Below are positions 1 to 12,240 of a stretch of 64,000 nt of DNA, piece by piece (the first letter of the stretch is position 1; every line of letters starts with the position of its first letter). This DNA is from Vespula vulgaris (lineage: Eukaryota; Arthropoda; Insecta; Hymenoptera; Vespidae): assembly GCF_905475345.1 (NCBI RefSeq), contig NC_066595.1, positions 430,501 to 494,500 of the forward strand, in the 5' to 3' direction. The notes beneath the pieces were generated by a model, which was given only the letters and a program-made list of their open reading frames with translations, had not been told where the DNA came from and did no database searches. Both the position numbers and the translations under genes were made by a program.

Positions 1-629
1 CTTTATCGCTAGTTCTCGATCGTATCGTGATAATTTTAAACGCGCGATTACACCAATTGTAAAAGTCCTTTAATTCCGGAGAATTAGGAGATCCTAATAT
101 ATCGACGGACAATTTCTTTTCCATTCCTTCCTTTTTTTTTTGTTTCTTAAATACACCGAGCATCCCGGCGAAAAGTGCTGGAAGAAAAGAACACCTTGTA
201 TAAAGAGCAAAGGAGAGAAAAAACGTAGGAGGGTAATTAATAAATTCATAAGGAGGTAAGAGAACGTAAAACACAACTCGCATCGAGTTTCGTATAATTT
301 GACGAAGAGCACCGAGTCTCTCTTTCTCTCTTTCGTTCTCTACACGGTAGAAACAAATGGGGCCCATATTTCAGGAGGCAACGATCAAAAGCGGCTCTCG
401 GGCATCGGGCCAATATCCCGGCAGAATGGCTCATTAGCCCGTGGAGGACCTTTAAGAGCGCGGACAAAACAATCTCCGCTTGCTCTCGGCCGTGGCAGGA
501 GCAGGAGCAACCTGTTACCCAGGCCTTGTTCGTAAGGCTTTAAGATTGCGTGCGCAACAGATGGTTCACGGACAGGGCGGCAGGTTCCACCTGCCGGTTT
601 CGCAGGCAAGGGCGGGCTACGATCGAAGC

Positions 630-692
630 CTCTCTCTCTCTTTCTCTCTCTCTCTATCTCTCTATCTATCTCTCTTTTTCTCTCTCTCTCCT
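630..692. repeat. CT-rich microsatellite, imperfect
   Basis: Runs of (CT)n interrupted by TTT and by CTAT units. The neighbouring long open frames at 480-860 and 385-768 owe their Ser/Leu or Arg/Glu stretches to this array and are not treated as genes. Confidence 0.95.
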
Positions 693-1740
693 TCTGCCTG
701 CCTTCCCTGTCGCTCTCGAGCGGATTCCAAACTTCTTCCTTTGCCAAAACGTCCCACTTCGTCTCCATCCACCCACACTAACTTCTTAAGAGGTCTTCTT
801 CGAATCTTCGAGGAACGAGAAGGTCGGTGTCTTTCTACCCAAATTGGTCGACGGCTATGAATTTATTCGCGCGTAAAAATCCACGTTAGCGCACTTTTCG
901 CACCTTCCTTAAGTGACCCTAAAGGGCCGACGAGTTAGTTCGCTCGAAAACCCAGGTCGTAGAATCTTGTGATATCATCGTTGATATTCCTTCGACTTTC
1001 GTTTAACCATTTGTAACGTTTCGTTAGGGACTTTAGATTTTTGATATTTCAATCATCGCTATCGCATTCGCAAGCATCTCGATTAATTTTGCATTCCCGT
1101 AGAGTACCGCGTAGAAAGTTTCATCGCGTAGCTTTCTCAGCCTAATGAAATAAAAGCGTAGGCGTTTCGAATGATCAAAGTAATTCTAAGAGAGACTTTT
1201 TAGATGGAAAGGAGGAGGAAGGTCGAACACCTTGCGTAGAGTTACGGTGTCGCGGACAAATGTTGGAATATCCATCACCTCGAGAAACGCGTCGGTACGC
1301 AACGGTGAACCTAATTAATTTCGACGGAGATTAATATCCAGAAATTGCTGGGAGGAAGTTCAGGGGAGAAATCGGACGACGAGCATCCGTGCACGATATT
1401 GGAAGGTGGCAAGGACAGGTAGCCCTTTCGTTGCGCGTCCCTTTCTCGTATCGGTAACGCTTCTTGTTCTTCTTTCTTTTTTTCCATTTTTTTTTTATTT
1501 CAAATTAGTTAAACAGATGGCGATCGACGGGTAATTTTTACGTAATTTTTATTTCAAAAAGAACTGCTTAGGTCGACTTCTCTTTGTCAGTCGAAATACA
1601 TCGAATTATCCCGATGTCTTCGTCGTCACGTCCAAATCGTAGTTTCACACGTTTGATTCCCTGACTCGCTCGCAGACCACCCACCAATGTCTCTCTCAGC
1701 GGCGCCACACCTCGCATAATAGCGCACGGCGAATCAGTCG

Positions 1741-1800
1741 GGTTTGTTGATTACCAGCTGATGACTGGTTAGCATAATGATCGGTAACCATTGGAAGGTC
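1741..1800. promoter_or_regulatory. CG-poor, motif-dense patch (possible regulatory element)
   Basis: About 55 bases with only one CG dinucleotide, in surroundings where CG is common. It contains an E-box CAGCTG (1755-1760), a TAATGATC homeodomain-type core, GGTAACC and an ATTGG (inverted CCAAT). The contrast with its flanks suggests a constrained element, but conservation cannot be tested from one sequence. Confidence 0.25.
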
Positions 1801-2467
1801 GCGACACGACCCTTTCCCGAGCACGTTTCCGTTTTTTCTTTTCTTCGTTTTATATCTTTTTTTTTTTTGTTCTTTATTTCGGACCAACATTCGTTTTTTT
1901 TTCCTTCGACACATAAGGGTGTCTCGGATAATCGAGATTAGTTTTGCTCGTGCTATCGCCAAGACTAGTGCGTGTATCCGAAAAAGGAGTGGCGTTTCTG
2001 AATTATCGTAGAGACGATGGGAATGGTTAAGTGGAGAAGTCAAAAGAGGAAAAATGATCTTTGAGAGTTGACCTGGACAGTGTCTCGTGAAAGAACCAGA
2101 ATGTTTTCGAAGGGACACGTGGTAACGGCAAGTGTCTTTCTGCATTCCACAAATTCTACGTTCTTCCGAGTTTCTTTACTCGTTCAGGGTGACATCCTAC
2201 ACTGGAAAAATAAACAAGAGTTTCTACGAACGTCTGCGTCGAGTTTATTACTCTTTATATTTTTTTCCAATTTCTCGATTGAATAAATTCGTGAACGAAG
2301 AGTAAGACAGAAGAAGAATCGTCTCTAATTATCCATACCGATCGTGTTGGCTTTACGATCGGCATTTCGTCTCTTAACGAGTCGACCTCGAAGCCGCATA
2401 GTTCGCATACTGTGAGGCCGGTGGTCCGGTCATAAGGTGCTCGCAAGGACTCCTCTTTCTATAAGAG

Positions 2468-2469
<2 letters not shown>

Positions 2470-2503
<34 letters not shown>
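2470..2503. repeat. (GA)n microsatellite
   Basis: Pure GA dinucleotide array of about 34 bases, flanked by unique sequence. Confidence 0.97.
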
Positions 2504-2504
<1 letters not shown>

Positions 2505-4821
2505 CAGCCATCGGTAATTAAAGTAAGTCACGGTGATCGTCCGTGGTCGATCTTGTCATCGATCGAATCGTCGCGAACGGCCGATCTACCGTCTCTACTC
2601 ACCTTCTCTCTTTCTCGCTCTTTCTACCCTTCCCGAGGTCTCGTAGCTCCTTCACTCGAGGGCAATTAAGATAACGCTTTCGTAATCTCGCACGATATCT
2701 CCGTCGATCGGAACTCCGAGCTCGTGCTCTCTTACGAAGGTGCACCTTGTCGGACCTTGGGAGCAATGCCACGGTGGAAAGAGTTTTACACCTGCGACAA
2801 GATCTTTCGATATTTTTTCCTTGAATTCTTCTTTTATCTTGTGGATCTCGAATCAACAACGTACCCGGTCATCTCGAATCTTCATATTCCATCGTGTTTC
2901 TTTAATTTTTCTTTTCTCCTTTTTTTTGGTTTTTAGTAAAAAGAAAGAGGATAGTTTTATTAATTCGTTAAGATAAAAGAAAAGAAAAAATACAAGAAAA
3001 AGGAAAGAAAGAAGATACCTATAGAAATCCGATCGGTCGTTCCTTTCTCGATAGCGAACGTGAGAAGTAAGTATAGAGGTAATAGGAATTCTCAGGGCTG
3101 AGGCCATCTATCACCGGGTGGTACTAATTGCTGATCGGGTAATAATCGCTTGGTGTGTCTGTAAATACGGTACGAAACGGGGCGCGGTACGATTCTCGAC
3201 GCGGTGATAATTTATCGCGGATTGATACGACGCGAATACTTCATTACGAATATTTTTCCATCGTGCATATTAACGATACTGGGTGGTGCTTGCAACTCTC
3301 GCTGCAACTATTGTCGTAGGTGTTAGTTAATATTTCGATCGGCATTCGAGATTTCTTTTTTCTTTACCTTTCTCGATTAGGTATTTATTTTGCAAAACGC
3401 TGAGCGAGTATCGCGTGATAATTCTGCTTACCGATTCGGGAAACGAAATTTATCGTCGATGCTTGGAAAATCGAACCCTTGCGATCGTTAATCGTTCGTC
3501 TTGAAACCGCAAAAAGGCAATAGGGCAAGTTTGTATATTTTTTCTTGGAGCTTTGAATCAAGTACATAAGCTCGATCATAATAAAATATTTGACCGGTGC
3601 AATGCCTCGCGTAGCGCATAGTCGTAACTTAGACTCTCTCGAGTAACTATGTTGCTTTTAACTGTGTAAGCCTTCGTGTTAGCCTTCCCGCTTGGCGTAC
3701 GCGCAACAAGTTCGATAACACCTGTTGCTACTCCGCGTAATAAGTTGCGTGCTGCGATCGTTACCTATCGAGATAAGAATAGTTTACACGAATTTTCCAG
3801 AATATCAACTAAGGCCTATTTTATGTTAGATTTCCGTCCGAGCGTTCATTACCGTCAAATTACATCGACTCGATCGATTCCGAATACAACGGGAGAACTA
3901 TTTATTAGAGATTACGGTAAATGTTCGATAGCTCGTAACAACGAGATCGAACGTGATAAAAGAGCCGAGGTAGATAAAGAGAGAGAGAAAGTCTTGGCGC
4001 ACTTCCTCGTAATCCTTTAGACTTTTTCATCGTGTTAAGAGAGTCCATCGAAAGCGTGTCGCAAGAACATTTCTCATGTCACTCGCACGCGTGCATTTTT
4101 CCTTGGCGATGTCCGCACGTGTTTACACTCGAGGAACGAGGAAGAAGGACGGAGAAAGCACGCACACGAAGCTCTCCTCTCTCTTTCTCTCTCGTTCGCA
4201 CCGAGAAAAAACTGCGAGTGGTCTTTCTCTTTCTCTCTTTCGCACTTCGTTCGTTCCGAAGGGCGAAAGAAGCGGAGCTTGGGATTGGACGATGCGCAGC
4301 GCTTGTCTCCCGAACACGCGAGCGCACTCGATGCGGGCCGAGTCGAGGAGACGCCCAAGTGGGTTAATACCGACAATTACGCTTCTCCTGCGTCCGCCCA
4401 TACGCGCGAATTCCATTTAATTCCGTTAGCCGCTGCCCGCACGTCATTTTTCAATTTCATCCGCCTCGGTTAGTAAGAGAGAGAATGGGCGTCGAGTTTC
4501 GTCTTTGGTTCGCCAAGCGGGTCACCGTCGAGATGTCCTTAAAAAGTAATAGGTATCTTCTGTGAGATAACGTGATTTGTTGCGAACGCATCGAGCCGCG
4601 TTATCGAGTCTTTGATTTACCGCGCGTATCAAAAAGCAAGAATGTCTTCTTCGGTGTCAGCACCGATGGCCGTTGAATCGCGATCAGGAAACGAGCTCGC
4701 GGTCTTACCACGAGGAAGAATAGAAAACGGTATGACGAATCGAGAGTTCTGACAGTTTATTACGATTTGAAATTCCGTTTAAACGAGAGCATATCAAGGT
4801 GATCGCGATCGCGAAGAGAAG

Positions 4822-4912
4822 TATAAAACGTGACAAGGCGGAAGCGATATATTAGCGGAGCAATGTAAGACCGATCGAAAGAGTTTTGCAAGCGGTTACG
4901 CGGCTGACAATG
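4822..4912 (+). promoter_or_regulatory. Candidate TATA promoter and 5' leader
   Basis: A TATAAAA box lies at 4822-4828. A start site about 31 bases downstream would fall near 4853. The leader would then contain a minimal upstream ORF, ATG immediately followed by TAA (4863-4868), before the ATG at 4910, whose context ACAATGG is favourable for insects. There is no clear initiator consensus at the expected position. The arrangement is coherent, but TATA-like strings are common and no other core element supports it. Confidence 0.2.
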
Positions 4913-5075
4913 GAACCCGTCTGGCGTATAGGCGAGCTTTTGCTCGATACGAGTAGCAACGTTGCTGCCGTTTCGAGCTCCCGTGACGGGCGTTTGCTGA
5001 TTTATGGAAGTCGGTCTCATTGTCAGGGAACGTCCCACTTATTCTCCGTTCTCCGAGCGAAAGAGTTCTCGAAAG
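4910..5075 (+). other. Exon-like open segment, possible first coding exon (unproven)
   Basis: The frame opens with ATG at 4910 and runs 55 codons to AAAG|GTAAGA, a good splice donor at 5076. The peptide starts MEPVWRIGELLLDTSSN and has a balanced composition, unlike the repeat-driven frames elsewhere. The segment SSRDGRLLIYGSRS loosely resembles the strand-turn pattern of WD40 repeats, which is too weak for a family call. A TATA box lies 88 bases upstream of the ATG. No following exon could be identified. The opposite strand is also open here (4760-5038), which weakens the case. Confidence 0.18.
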
Positions 5076-6532
5076 GTAAGACTACTCGCGCCTCGTCCCG
5101 GTCGAAGTTTGTATGTGCCGGTGATTGGGCCCCGTCTTTGCTCCCGATAATGCACGTTGCGTACGCAGGAGGAGAATTATGGCGATCGGTATTTATTCGT
5201 GTCGTCGATAGGCGCCTTGCCGACCTGTCCGTGACTCTAATGATTCATTGACCTGACAGGGGCGCTAATGCTGCACCCACGTTACCGCGCTACCGTTTCG
5301 CTTTGAGAATCGACGGGATAAGGAGGGATATATGTACGTACATAAGTCTTACCTGCGTACAGTAGAAAGCATATAGTATCGTTAAGTGCGAGATGATTGC
5401 TGGACAAGATAGCTGATCGATTATATCGTATATATCCGTGTACGCGGTTAAATCGGAGAACTTTATTTCTGTCTAAACAGACTCAGATAGAACGGAATAT
5501 AATTTAGAGTTCTATCCCGCAGAAGGTCAACGAGTTGGAAATACTTTTCTATCGACAGAGCGAAGGAAAACAGATCTTGGAAGCAGACTCTAACCGTTCG
5601 CAGAGCGAAGACGTAAAAGGGGAGCGCGGAAGTGCCGGTGGATCTCGGTAATCTCGGGGGAGCGCGAAATATCGCACGATTCGTGGCGAACGGGCAACAT
5701 CGTCCGATCGATCGGACAGCAGGTTGGGTCACGATCGTGGTGCTCACGGCTCTCCGAGCGCTGCGGACGGAACGCCGAAGAAGTGGGGCCTCCTCGGGTT
5801 AACCGTCGACTCTGATAGGTCCGCTTAAACGCCCCCGGTTATGCAACCGTAGCGTCTAATAAGCTTCCTTCGGCGTGAGTACCTGTCGAGGCACAACGTG
5901 TCTTCGAAACTCAAGAGACTACGAGAGTAAGAGAGACCTCGAGCTAGCCATCGAATCGCTTCTCTTCGATCACGACCGCGAACACCGCTCGTTTCTGTCT
6001 CGTTTGGATTACCAACGTAATCTGCCGCGCTTCGCGTTCGACTTCCACGTTCGATCGGATCGATCCTAGAGACGAGAGACGACGCCTCCTTTTTCGAGAT
6101 TATTTCTTATAGATCTGCTTCGGAGACGAATAGAGAACAAGAATCGTTCGTTTCGTTCGCCGATCCTTTTTACAACGTCTGGCCCTCCTCGCGAAATGAC
6201 TCGTTCCAGCGGTACTTGAATTCTTTCCTTCTTTTTTTGCGAGGAATACATGGAGCGAAAGAGAGACAGAGAGAGAAGAGTCCATAAGGCGCGCAGGACT
6301 GCGAGAGAATATTAAAAATCACAATGCGGCATATTAACTTGACCCACTATCGGTGCACCAGGAAGAAAGCGCGCTCGTTTAAAGTCCCGTCGGCGGCTTC
6401 GCTAAAAACCGTAGGCGAGCGAGCAAAGGACGGAGAGAATCGCCCTCGCTTTTACGACGGTCGAACTTTATTGCGTCGGAGTGCAACCGCAGCGGGGGAA
6501 TTAGCAATTGTAATGTTATAAGGCACGAGCAC

Positions 6533-6651
6533 GGTGGAAAGAGGGAGAAAGAGAGGAAAAAAGGGCAAGGAGAGCGAAGGGTAAGAAGGAAAAAAGAAAG
6601 AAGAGAGGACGGTCGGAAAGGTGGGTGGAGGACGGAGAAAAAGAGAGACGG
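6533..6651. repeat. Purine-rich tract, plus strand
   Basis: About 120 bases that are almost all A and G on the plus strand, mixing GGA, GAAA and GAGA words. The complementary strand gives a spurious Ser/Phe/Leu-rich frame. Confidence 0.8.
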
Positions 6652-7331
6652 CCGGACGAAGGATAAAGAATGCCGGACCCAAGGGTCACGAGGATTTCAT
6701 TTGACGGAATAACGTGGCGTTTAAGAGCCGGTACCGTTATCGCGCTCGTTGCATATACCCGACTACACAACCAGGATCGGTCCGACCCTCGTCTTCCTGC
6801 TCGACTTACGTTTCGTGGAATCACCGAGAGCAAATGCTATTCCTCTCTATTTTTTCTTCTCTCGCGATGCAACGTCGCTAGGATAATTTCTACGACGATA
6901 ATTTCACGTAGAGTCGCGAGATCGAGGAAGTATGAACGAACCGAGTGCAGCGCTTTCTCACCCCTTCCTCTCGAGTGGTACTTTCGGAGAGGCAAGTGCG
7001 TGGACCCACGAACCAAGGAAATGGACGGGACGAGGTGGTACCGGGTGGACGTAGGCTGGCAAGGGCCAGCTTGGGATCATCAAAGTGCGCCATAATGAGC
7101 GGCTCGCGCTCCAGGGTCGGAGGTCGCACGGTAATGAATTGTTTTGCACCTCGCGGGCAAAGCCGACTCTCCGACGAACCTTCCGTCGTCCTGCGTTCCC
7201 GGGCCCTGCTGCTATCGTTGAGAACACGAACGCCCGTATTCTTCTTCGCGGTGCGAGAGACTAATGTCTCTCGAAGAGACTCGAGGCGGTCCTCCTCCCC
7301 ATTCTCCTCGCCCTCTTTCTCCTCCTCTTAG

Positions 7332-7488
7332 TCTTTCGAGCCGTCGTAGTTGTCGCAACGGAGTCCCAAAGGCCCTTGACTCTCGTCTTATTCCCTTCTT
7401 CCCGCTTGCAACGAGAAAAATGTCAAAAAGGCAGCTGACTTATGGCGACCGATCAATCAGCCGCGCTCTTCCACGGTATGCGTCCTAA
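7332..7488 (+). other. Terminal-exon-like segment after a polypyrimidine tract (weak)
   Basis: About 50 pyrimidine-rich bases end in CTCTTAG at 7331, a good acceptor. The frame beginning at 7333 then reads 51 codons to TAA at 7486-7488, including the segment RKMSKRQLTYGDR. There is no recognisable domain and no polyadenylation signal close by that I would trust. Polypyrimidine tracts are so abundant in this window that acceptor-like sites are expected by chance. Confidence 0.1.
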
Positions 7489-8263
7489 TTGGCGAGAGAC
7501 CGGTATTCTCTAACGGTTATTAGAAGAACGCGTACCTTCCTTTTCTATCGATTCGTTTGCATTTTAATATCTCGACGTGGAAATACCGTCCTTCTTGGCC
7601 CGATGTTTCTATTCGCTCGCGCGATCGACCGACCTTTTGAATATTCATTTCGCGAGGACGTCAGCGGCGAAACGTTCGACGGAGTGCGGTGGAAGGATAT
7701 TTGAACGATGTCGTCAAAGACGGTCCGTTTCATCGCTCGTTCATCGTTTCATCGTTGTCTCTATCGTACTCTACGTACGCTAATATCCGAATATCGCTCG
7801 AGTTATTTCTAATGTTCGCGGTATACGGAGACGGGCTTCTTACGAATTCTTACGTAAGACAGCGCGGCGCATTGTTCGTCGCGTCAAGTAAATTACCCCA
7901 CTTAATCGTTCGTGATGGTGCATGTAACGCGAACGGAACGAGCGAGCGTGTAAGAGACAAAAGGACTGATTTGTCATTCGACGACGCGAGGATGCAGTTT
8001 CTAACGACGATTAAGCGATGAGGCACCGTCCAGTCACGATCTCGAAACGAATTCGTTTCTGCGAGGGAGAAATGGAAGCCAACGAACTTGTTTTCGGCTC
8101 GTCTCTAATTGTCCGACTTCTCGAAGAAAAATGTTGGTAATTATCGTTCTGACGTGGAAACGTTCAGCCGTAAAAAATTCCTATCGATCCATCGAAGAAA
8201 AGACGAGCGAGAGTACGATTTAATTTTTATCGCATTTATTGACGCAACGTTAACAAATCGACG

Positions 8264-8282
8264 ATATATATATATATATATA
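8264..8282. repeat. (TA)n microsatellite
   Basis: About 19 bases of alternating T and A, one of only a few AT dinucleotide arrays in the window. Confidence 0.95.
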
Positions 8283-8553
8283 ATCGAAACATATATGGAG
8301 GAACAGATTGCAGAAGTAGAATATAAGAATCGAAAGAAGACAAGGTTTCGAAAGGAGACGAGATTTCGTAGAGTCGCCCCCGATTTGGAGAATAGCTTCA
8401 TCCGTTCGAAGAAGAAAGACGCGTCGATAAGTCCACCGACACTTTCCTCGTCGTCCTACGCTTCCCACACTCGATACACACGTGTTCCGTTCCGTCATCG
8501 ACTGGCTCATGCTAATTCCATATTGATGAGCGTCATTTATTATCATCGCTCCA

Positions 8554-8584
8554 TCCTCTCTCTCTCTTTCTCTCTATCTCTCTC
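8554..8584. repeat. CT microsatellite, imperfect
   Basis: CT array with one TTT and one CTAT interruption. Confidence 0.95.
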
Positions 8585-8815
8585 GGAGCGTTCCAGCGTG
8601 GATCGGTCTTCCGCTCCTCTCTTCCTTCTTCCTTCCTCGGCGACGTAGAAGAGCACAGCCACCGACGTTGTTGGCGGCGCCCAGGGAAAAGCCTCGGACG
8701 TCGTCGGCTAATTGTCCCTCGAGGGAACTCATTTTTCGGTGCTCTTCGCTCCCCTATGGCGCCACGTTCCCTCGGCGATTTGTTAAACGTCGTCGTGGGG
8801 GCTCCGGCTACGTCA

Positions 8816-8832
8816 CGATCGATCGATCGATG
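8816..8832. repeat. (GATC)n short tandem repeat
   Basis: Four tandem GATC units, self-complementary, so the run can also pair with itself. Confidence 0.9.
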
Positions 8833-9281
8833 GATCGTTAAGTCGATCCTCGCATCTCACTGCCTCGGGCGTCGCACGTCGATGACGACCGGACGACGAT
8901 CTTCTTCATCCTCTCCTTCTTCGGCTCGGTGAACCACTACCACTCTTTTGCAACGTGACGTCTCGAATCGTAAAGTGACAAACGTTTCTTCGCTTATTCC
9001 CTCCTTTTTTCCCCTTTTTCTTATAAATTATACGCGTAGGCGCGTTTGACTCTCGTTATTGATACGCGAGAACGTATCGATCGATCGCACGAAATCGCGA
9101 CTATTCGTCACTCGAGGGAATTATTCGACTTTTCGTGATTTATAATCTTACGCATCCTACTCTGTCTTCTCTTTCGTTCTTCTTTCGTAACTCCCGTGCA
9201 CTTTTATCTCGGAAACATCGGTATATATCATTCGTGAGTTGAATTTAAATCTCTCGCTTACGAGGACTCGTTTGTTTACTC

Positions 9282-9300
9282 TTTCTCTCTCTCTCTCTCT
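9282..9300. repeat. CT microsatellite
   Basis: Short nearly pure CT array immediately before an ATG at 9301. The following frame is not recognisable. Confidence 0.93.
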
Positions 9301-9709
9301 ATGTTTCGATATCGAACGAACCGAGCTACGTCGTTTACATTGGCTTTCCAAGGCGATCATTTCGCGCAGCAGCGCACGGCCGTCCTTTTCGTCAAACGAT
9401 CTGCGCCTCGAGACTCGAACGTTACTCACAATTTAAACTTTACAGTTCCTCGCGAGATAAGGGTCGATCGTAATATTACCACGTAACATTATCTCCGGCG
9501 ATCGGAGTGAACATCGATTCTCGATAATCTCGATCATTGTGTTGCAATTTATACGGCTTTTGAATACATTGTTTTATGAAATAGTCGATTTTCTTCATTG
9601 AACAAAATAATTCGAATAGGTAGTTGCTATTATAGACTATATATTTAATACCTGCTCCTGTGAAATACTCGGAATCGGAAAATTACTCGTGTACACGAAT
9701 GCTTCTACT

Positions 9710-9748
9710 TTCTCTCTGTTTCTCACTCTCTCTCTCTCTTTCTCTTTC
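9710..9748. repeat. CT microsatellite, imperfect
   Basis: CT array broken by GTTT and CAC. Confidence 0.93.
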
Positions 9749-10032
9749 AACGAGCCTGTGGGAATAGGTATCGTCTATCTCGGATTTCCATTCGGAGAAA
9801 ACGTTACATCCCGGGCCGAACGTATAGAGCAGCACTGGCTCCAGAACCATTCCGGACGATTGCACTTCTGATGCCCAAAGGCCGATCACGATTTGCGCGG
9901 AGTTATACACAAGATCGGTAGATCACTACCGATGTAGATCACCGTTGCCCGCGGCGGCAAGATCGCCGGGTCGTACATACATCTCACCCTCGTGCACGCT
10001 CGTTTTAATGCAACTGCAACGGGAAACTTTGC

Positions 10033-10057
10033 TTCTCTCTCTCTCTCTCTCCCTCTC
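10033..10057. repeat. CT microsatellite
   Basis: CT array grading into CCCTCTCC. Confidence 0.93.
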
Positions 10058-10327
10058 CTACTCATCCGTGAGGAAGAATCGCGCATCTCTCCCACTCTAT
10101 CTCTCTATCGGTCTCTTCCTTTTACTCGATTAGTTGATAAGATAATGCGCAGTGTATACGTACCTATATATTATGAACCGATCGAGTCGCTCGGTGGCCA
10201 CCAAGCCGATCCATTGCTTCGATCGCCTTCTTATTGACCCGTCCTGATCCTTAAGAATTTCTTTTGTTTAATATAACTTTGCGATCTAAAGATATCTTCA
10301 TTCTTTCTAAGAGAAAAGCTCGATGGT

Positions 10328-10360
<33 letters not shown>
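10328..10360. repeat. CT microsatellite
   Basis: About 33 bases of CT with one TTT interruption near the right end. Confidence 0.95.
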
Positions 10361-10840
10361 GAGACCGGTGATTATCCACAATACCGTTTCGTTTAACAAC
10401 AAAATCATCATCGTTCTTCGAAGGCGAAATTTTTGGTGGCTCGAAAGAGGCAGGAATTAGTCGAACGACATTTTTGTGTTCGACGCTCGTATTCGTTGGT
10501 ACGCTTTTATTGGCTCATCACGTTGCCCGTCGAGTGCGAAGATAAAGCGACGAAATGGCGGGATAATGGCACACCGCGATCGCGCGTTCGAGGTAACGAG
10601 ACCAAGGAGAAAAAAAAAGAGAAAGAGAGAGTGAGATGGTCCTTTGCTGTTTCATGACTTTCTGAAAGTCCTGCTTCCAAGTGTCAGTCGCGTAGCAACT
10701 TGCTCGCTCGCAACACTCGTGTGGAATTCGTCTCGTAATCGTACGAGCGAGTCGAGCGAGAACGAAGAACGCAACGCGTCGTGTTCGTTTGGCTGTGCCA
10801 GGCGCGAAACGACAAGAGCTCCTTTCGCAGATACAAGCGC

Positions 10841-10841
<1 letters not shown>

Positions 10842-10874
<33 letters not shown>
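10842..10874. repeat. (CGA)n trinucleotide array
   Basis: About eleven pure CGA/GAC units. One plus-strand frame (10789-11037) reads this as ten Asp residues within VPGAKRQELLSQIQAL-(Asp)10-EGRAVVTIRIL. The minus strand reads it as an Arg run. The Asp frame is the most protein-like one around a trinucleotide array here, but there is no start context or splice support good enough to call a gene. Confidence 0.95.
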
Positions 10875-10875
<1 letters not shown>

Positions 10876-11767
10876 GGGCGAGCGGTTGTAACGATACGTA
10901 TTTTACGATCCTTGGCAAAGCCTCGACCCCGCGTCTTCTCTCTCTCTTTCTCTTCTCCCTCTTTACAAGCGTCTTTCGAGCCTCTCCCGTTCTATTTACT
11001 TCCCTTGTTTAATCTCGGCTTTTTCCGAAAATTTTAATCCTACGAGAAAAAAAAGTTTTGAAGAGACATCCATTGATAATACGTACGTTTACGATAGGCG
11101 AAAGAAAGTATTTGTACACAAGAGCATTACGTAATACTCGTACGATCGTTACGTTTCGATCTATAATAGATATGTAAACAATGAGATAAGATTTATATCG
11201 TTTAGAAAGAACCCAAAACATTTCGTTCGATAACATCGGAGTTTTTCGAGCTTGGAATTTCGTGGAGTAGGTAACGAGAAATCGAAGGAGCGTTTACGTC
11301 TCTACCAGGAAGGAATCGCGTAAAACGGCTTTACACCCTCGGTCTTCCATAAAATTCGGATCGTTCGAGGGACCACCCCGACGATGTCGGCTATCCCGAC
11401 TCGGAAGACAAAAGAACGATCTCCGCGTAATTAAGGTCGTAAGAAGAAGCAACGCGTTAGGTAGTGCTCTTTGGCGTTTATCGCAGAGCCGACGCCTCCT
11501 TTCCTTTCTTCTTCGTTCCTTCCCTCTTCTTTTGCGGCTCGCGCGAGCCATCGTATTTCGTCGAGGCCTCGTTTGTCCTTCTCCTCGTCGTCATCTCGTT
11601 GTTCCACGAGAACGCCGCTCGCAACTTGGATGGCTGTAAAGTGCGACGTAAATCAGGCCGTTTAGCCGTATAATTTGGCAGGACACGCCGGGCCCTCTCC
11701 TCTCGGTGGTTCGACTACGTCAAAAAGGATATCTTGACGTTGCGCGTCTCGGTTAAATCGCTAAGGG

Positions 11768-11775
11768 TATAAATA
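11768..11775 (+). promoter_or_regulatory. TATA-like box (weak)
   Basis: GGGTATAAATA stands upstream of an ATG at 11849, but no initiator consensus occurs about 30 bases downstream. The frame from that ATG ends in Arg/Glu from a GA array, so no transcript can be argued. Confidence 0.1.
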
Positions 11776-11951
11776 TCCACGGCAAGTACATTCCGTCGTT
11801 GTTACGGGCGTGTCTTACTCTATTCCTCTCTCGCTCTCTCACGCGTATTACATGCGTTTGCAAACGTACACGTTCCGTCTTCTTCTTTTTGAGAAGGAGA
11901 GACACGACGAGTGGACACGCTCGGAGACGTCCACCTTTGTGAACGAAAGAA

Positions 11952-11990
11952 TAGAGAGAGAGAGAGAGAGAGGGGGGGGGGGAGAGAGAG
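11952..11990. repeat. Compound (GA)n-(G)n-(GA)n array
   Basis: A GA array, an uninterrupted run of about a dozen G, then another GA array, all purine on the plus strand. Confidence 0.95.
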
Positions 11991-12039
11991 CGTCGGGATC
12001 GAGAAGAGATGGAAGATGAAGAAAAGAAGAGGGAGGCGA

Positions 12040-12240
12040 GGGTGGGGATTATATTGCTGCCAAATTACAGTACCTGGCCACCCATAATGCAGCGACGTAG
12101 TCGGCCATGGTAATAATGTTGGTATTAACGGCGCGGTAACGTTCCCGTCGGAGAAATTATAGGTGTCAGGGGCGTGTTAATTTTTATGCTTATTGATTTT
12201 CATATTTTACCACCTACCACCAGCGGTGCTGGCGTGGTAG
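12040..12240. promoter_or_regulatory. CG-poor patch with hairpin (possible enhancer or structured RNA)
   Basis: A long stretch with few CG dinucleotides and many factor-type words: CCATAATGC, GGTAATAATG, AATTATAGGTGTCA, TTTTTATG, TATTGATTTTC and two close ACCACC motifs. The right end forms an imperfect hairpin: CTACCAC (12214-12220) pairs with GTGGTAG (12234-12240) and CAGC (12221-12224) with GCTG (12228-12231), leaving a GGT loop and a two-base bulge. I do not recognise a known microRNA. The stem is too short for one, so a regulatory DNA element is more likely. Confidence 0.3.

Larger units (their letters stand above)
1..4800. other. Non-coding block, no recognisable gene
   Basis: Mixed-composition DNA rich in CG dinucleotides. 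It holds CT and GA microsatellites at about 630 and 2470, T-runs near 1480 and 1860, and a purine-rich stretch at about 2940-3020. Reading frames here are short (at most about 150 codons), none matches a family I know, and the frames over the repeats are low complexity. A CG-poor patch at 1741-1800 is listed separately. Nothing else in this block stands out. Confidence 0.6.
5076..12000. other. Non-coding block with simple repeats
   Basis: The block is CG-rich and has CT arrays between 8.5 and 10.4 kb, a TA array at 8264, a CGA array at 10842 and a GA/G-run array at 11952. A purine-rich stretch covers 6533-6651. An exon-like stretch after a strong polypyrimidine tract is noted at 7332-7488. 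The gene-free stretches between these hold short unremarkable frames on both strands, and I see no family signature. Confidence 0.6.
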
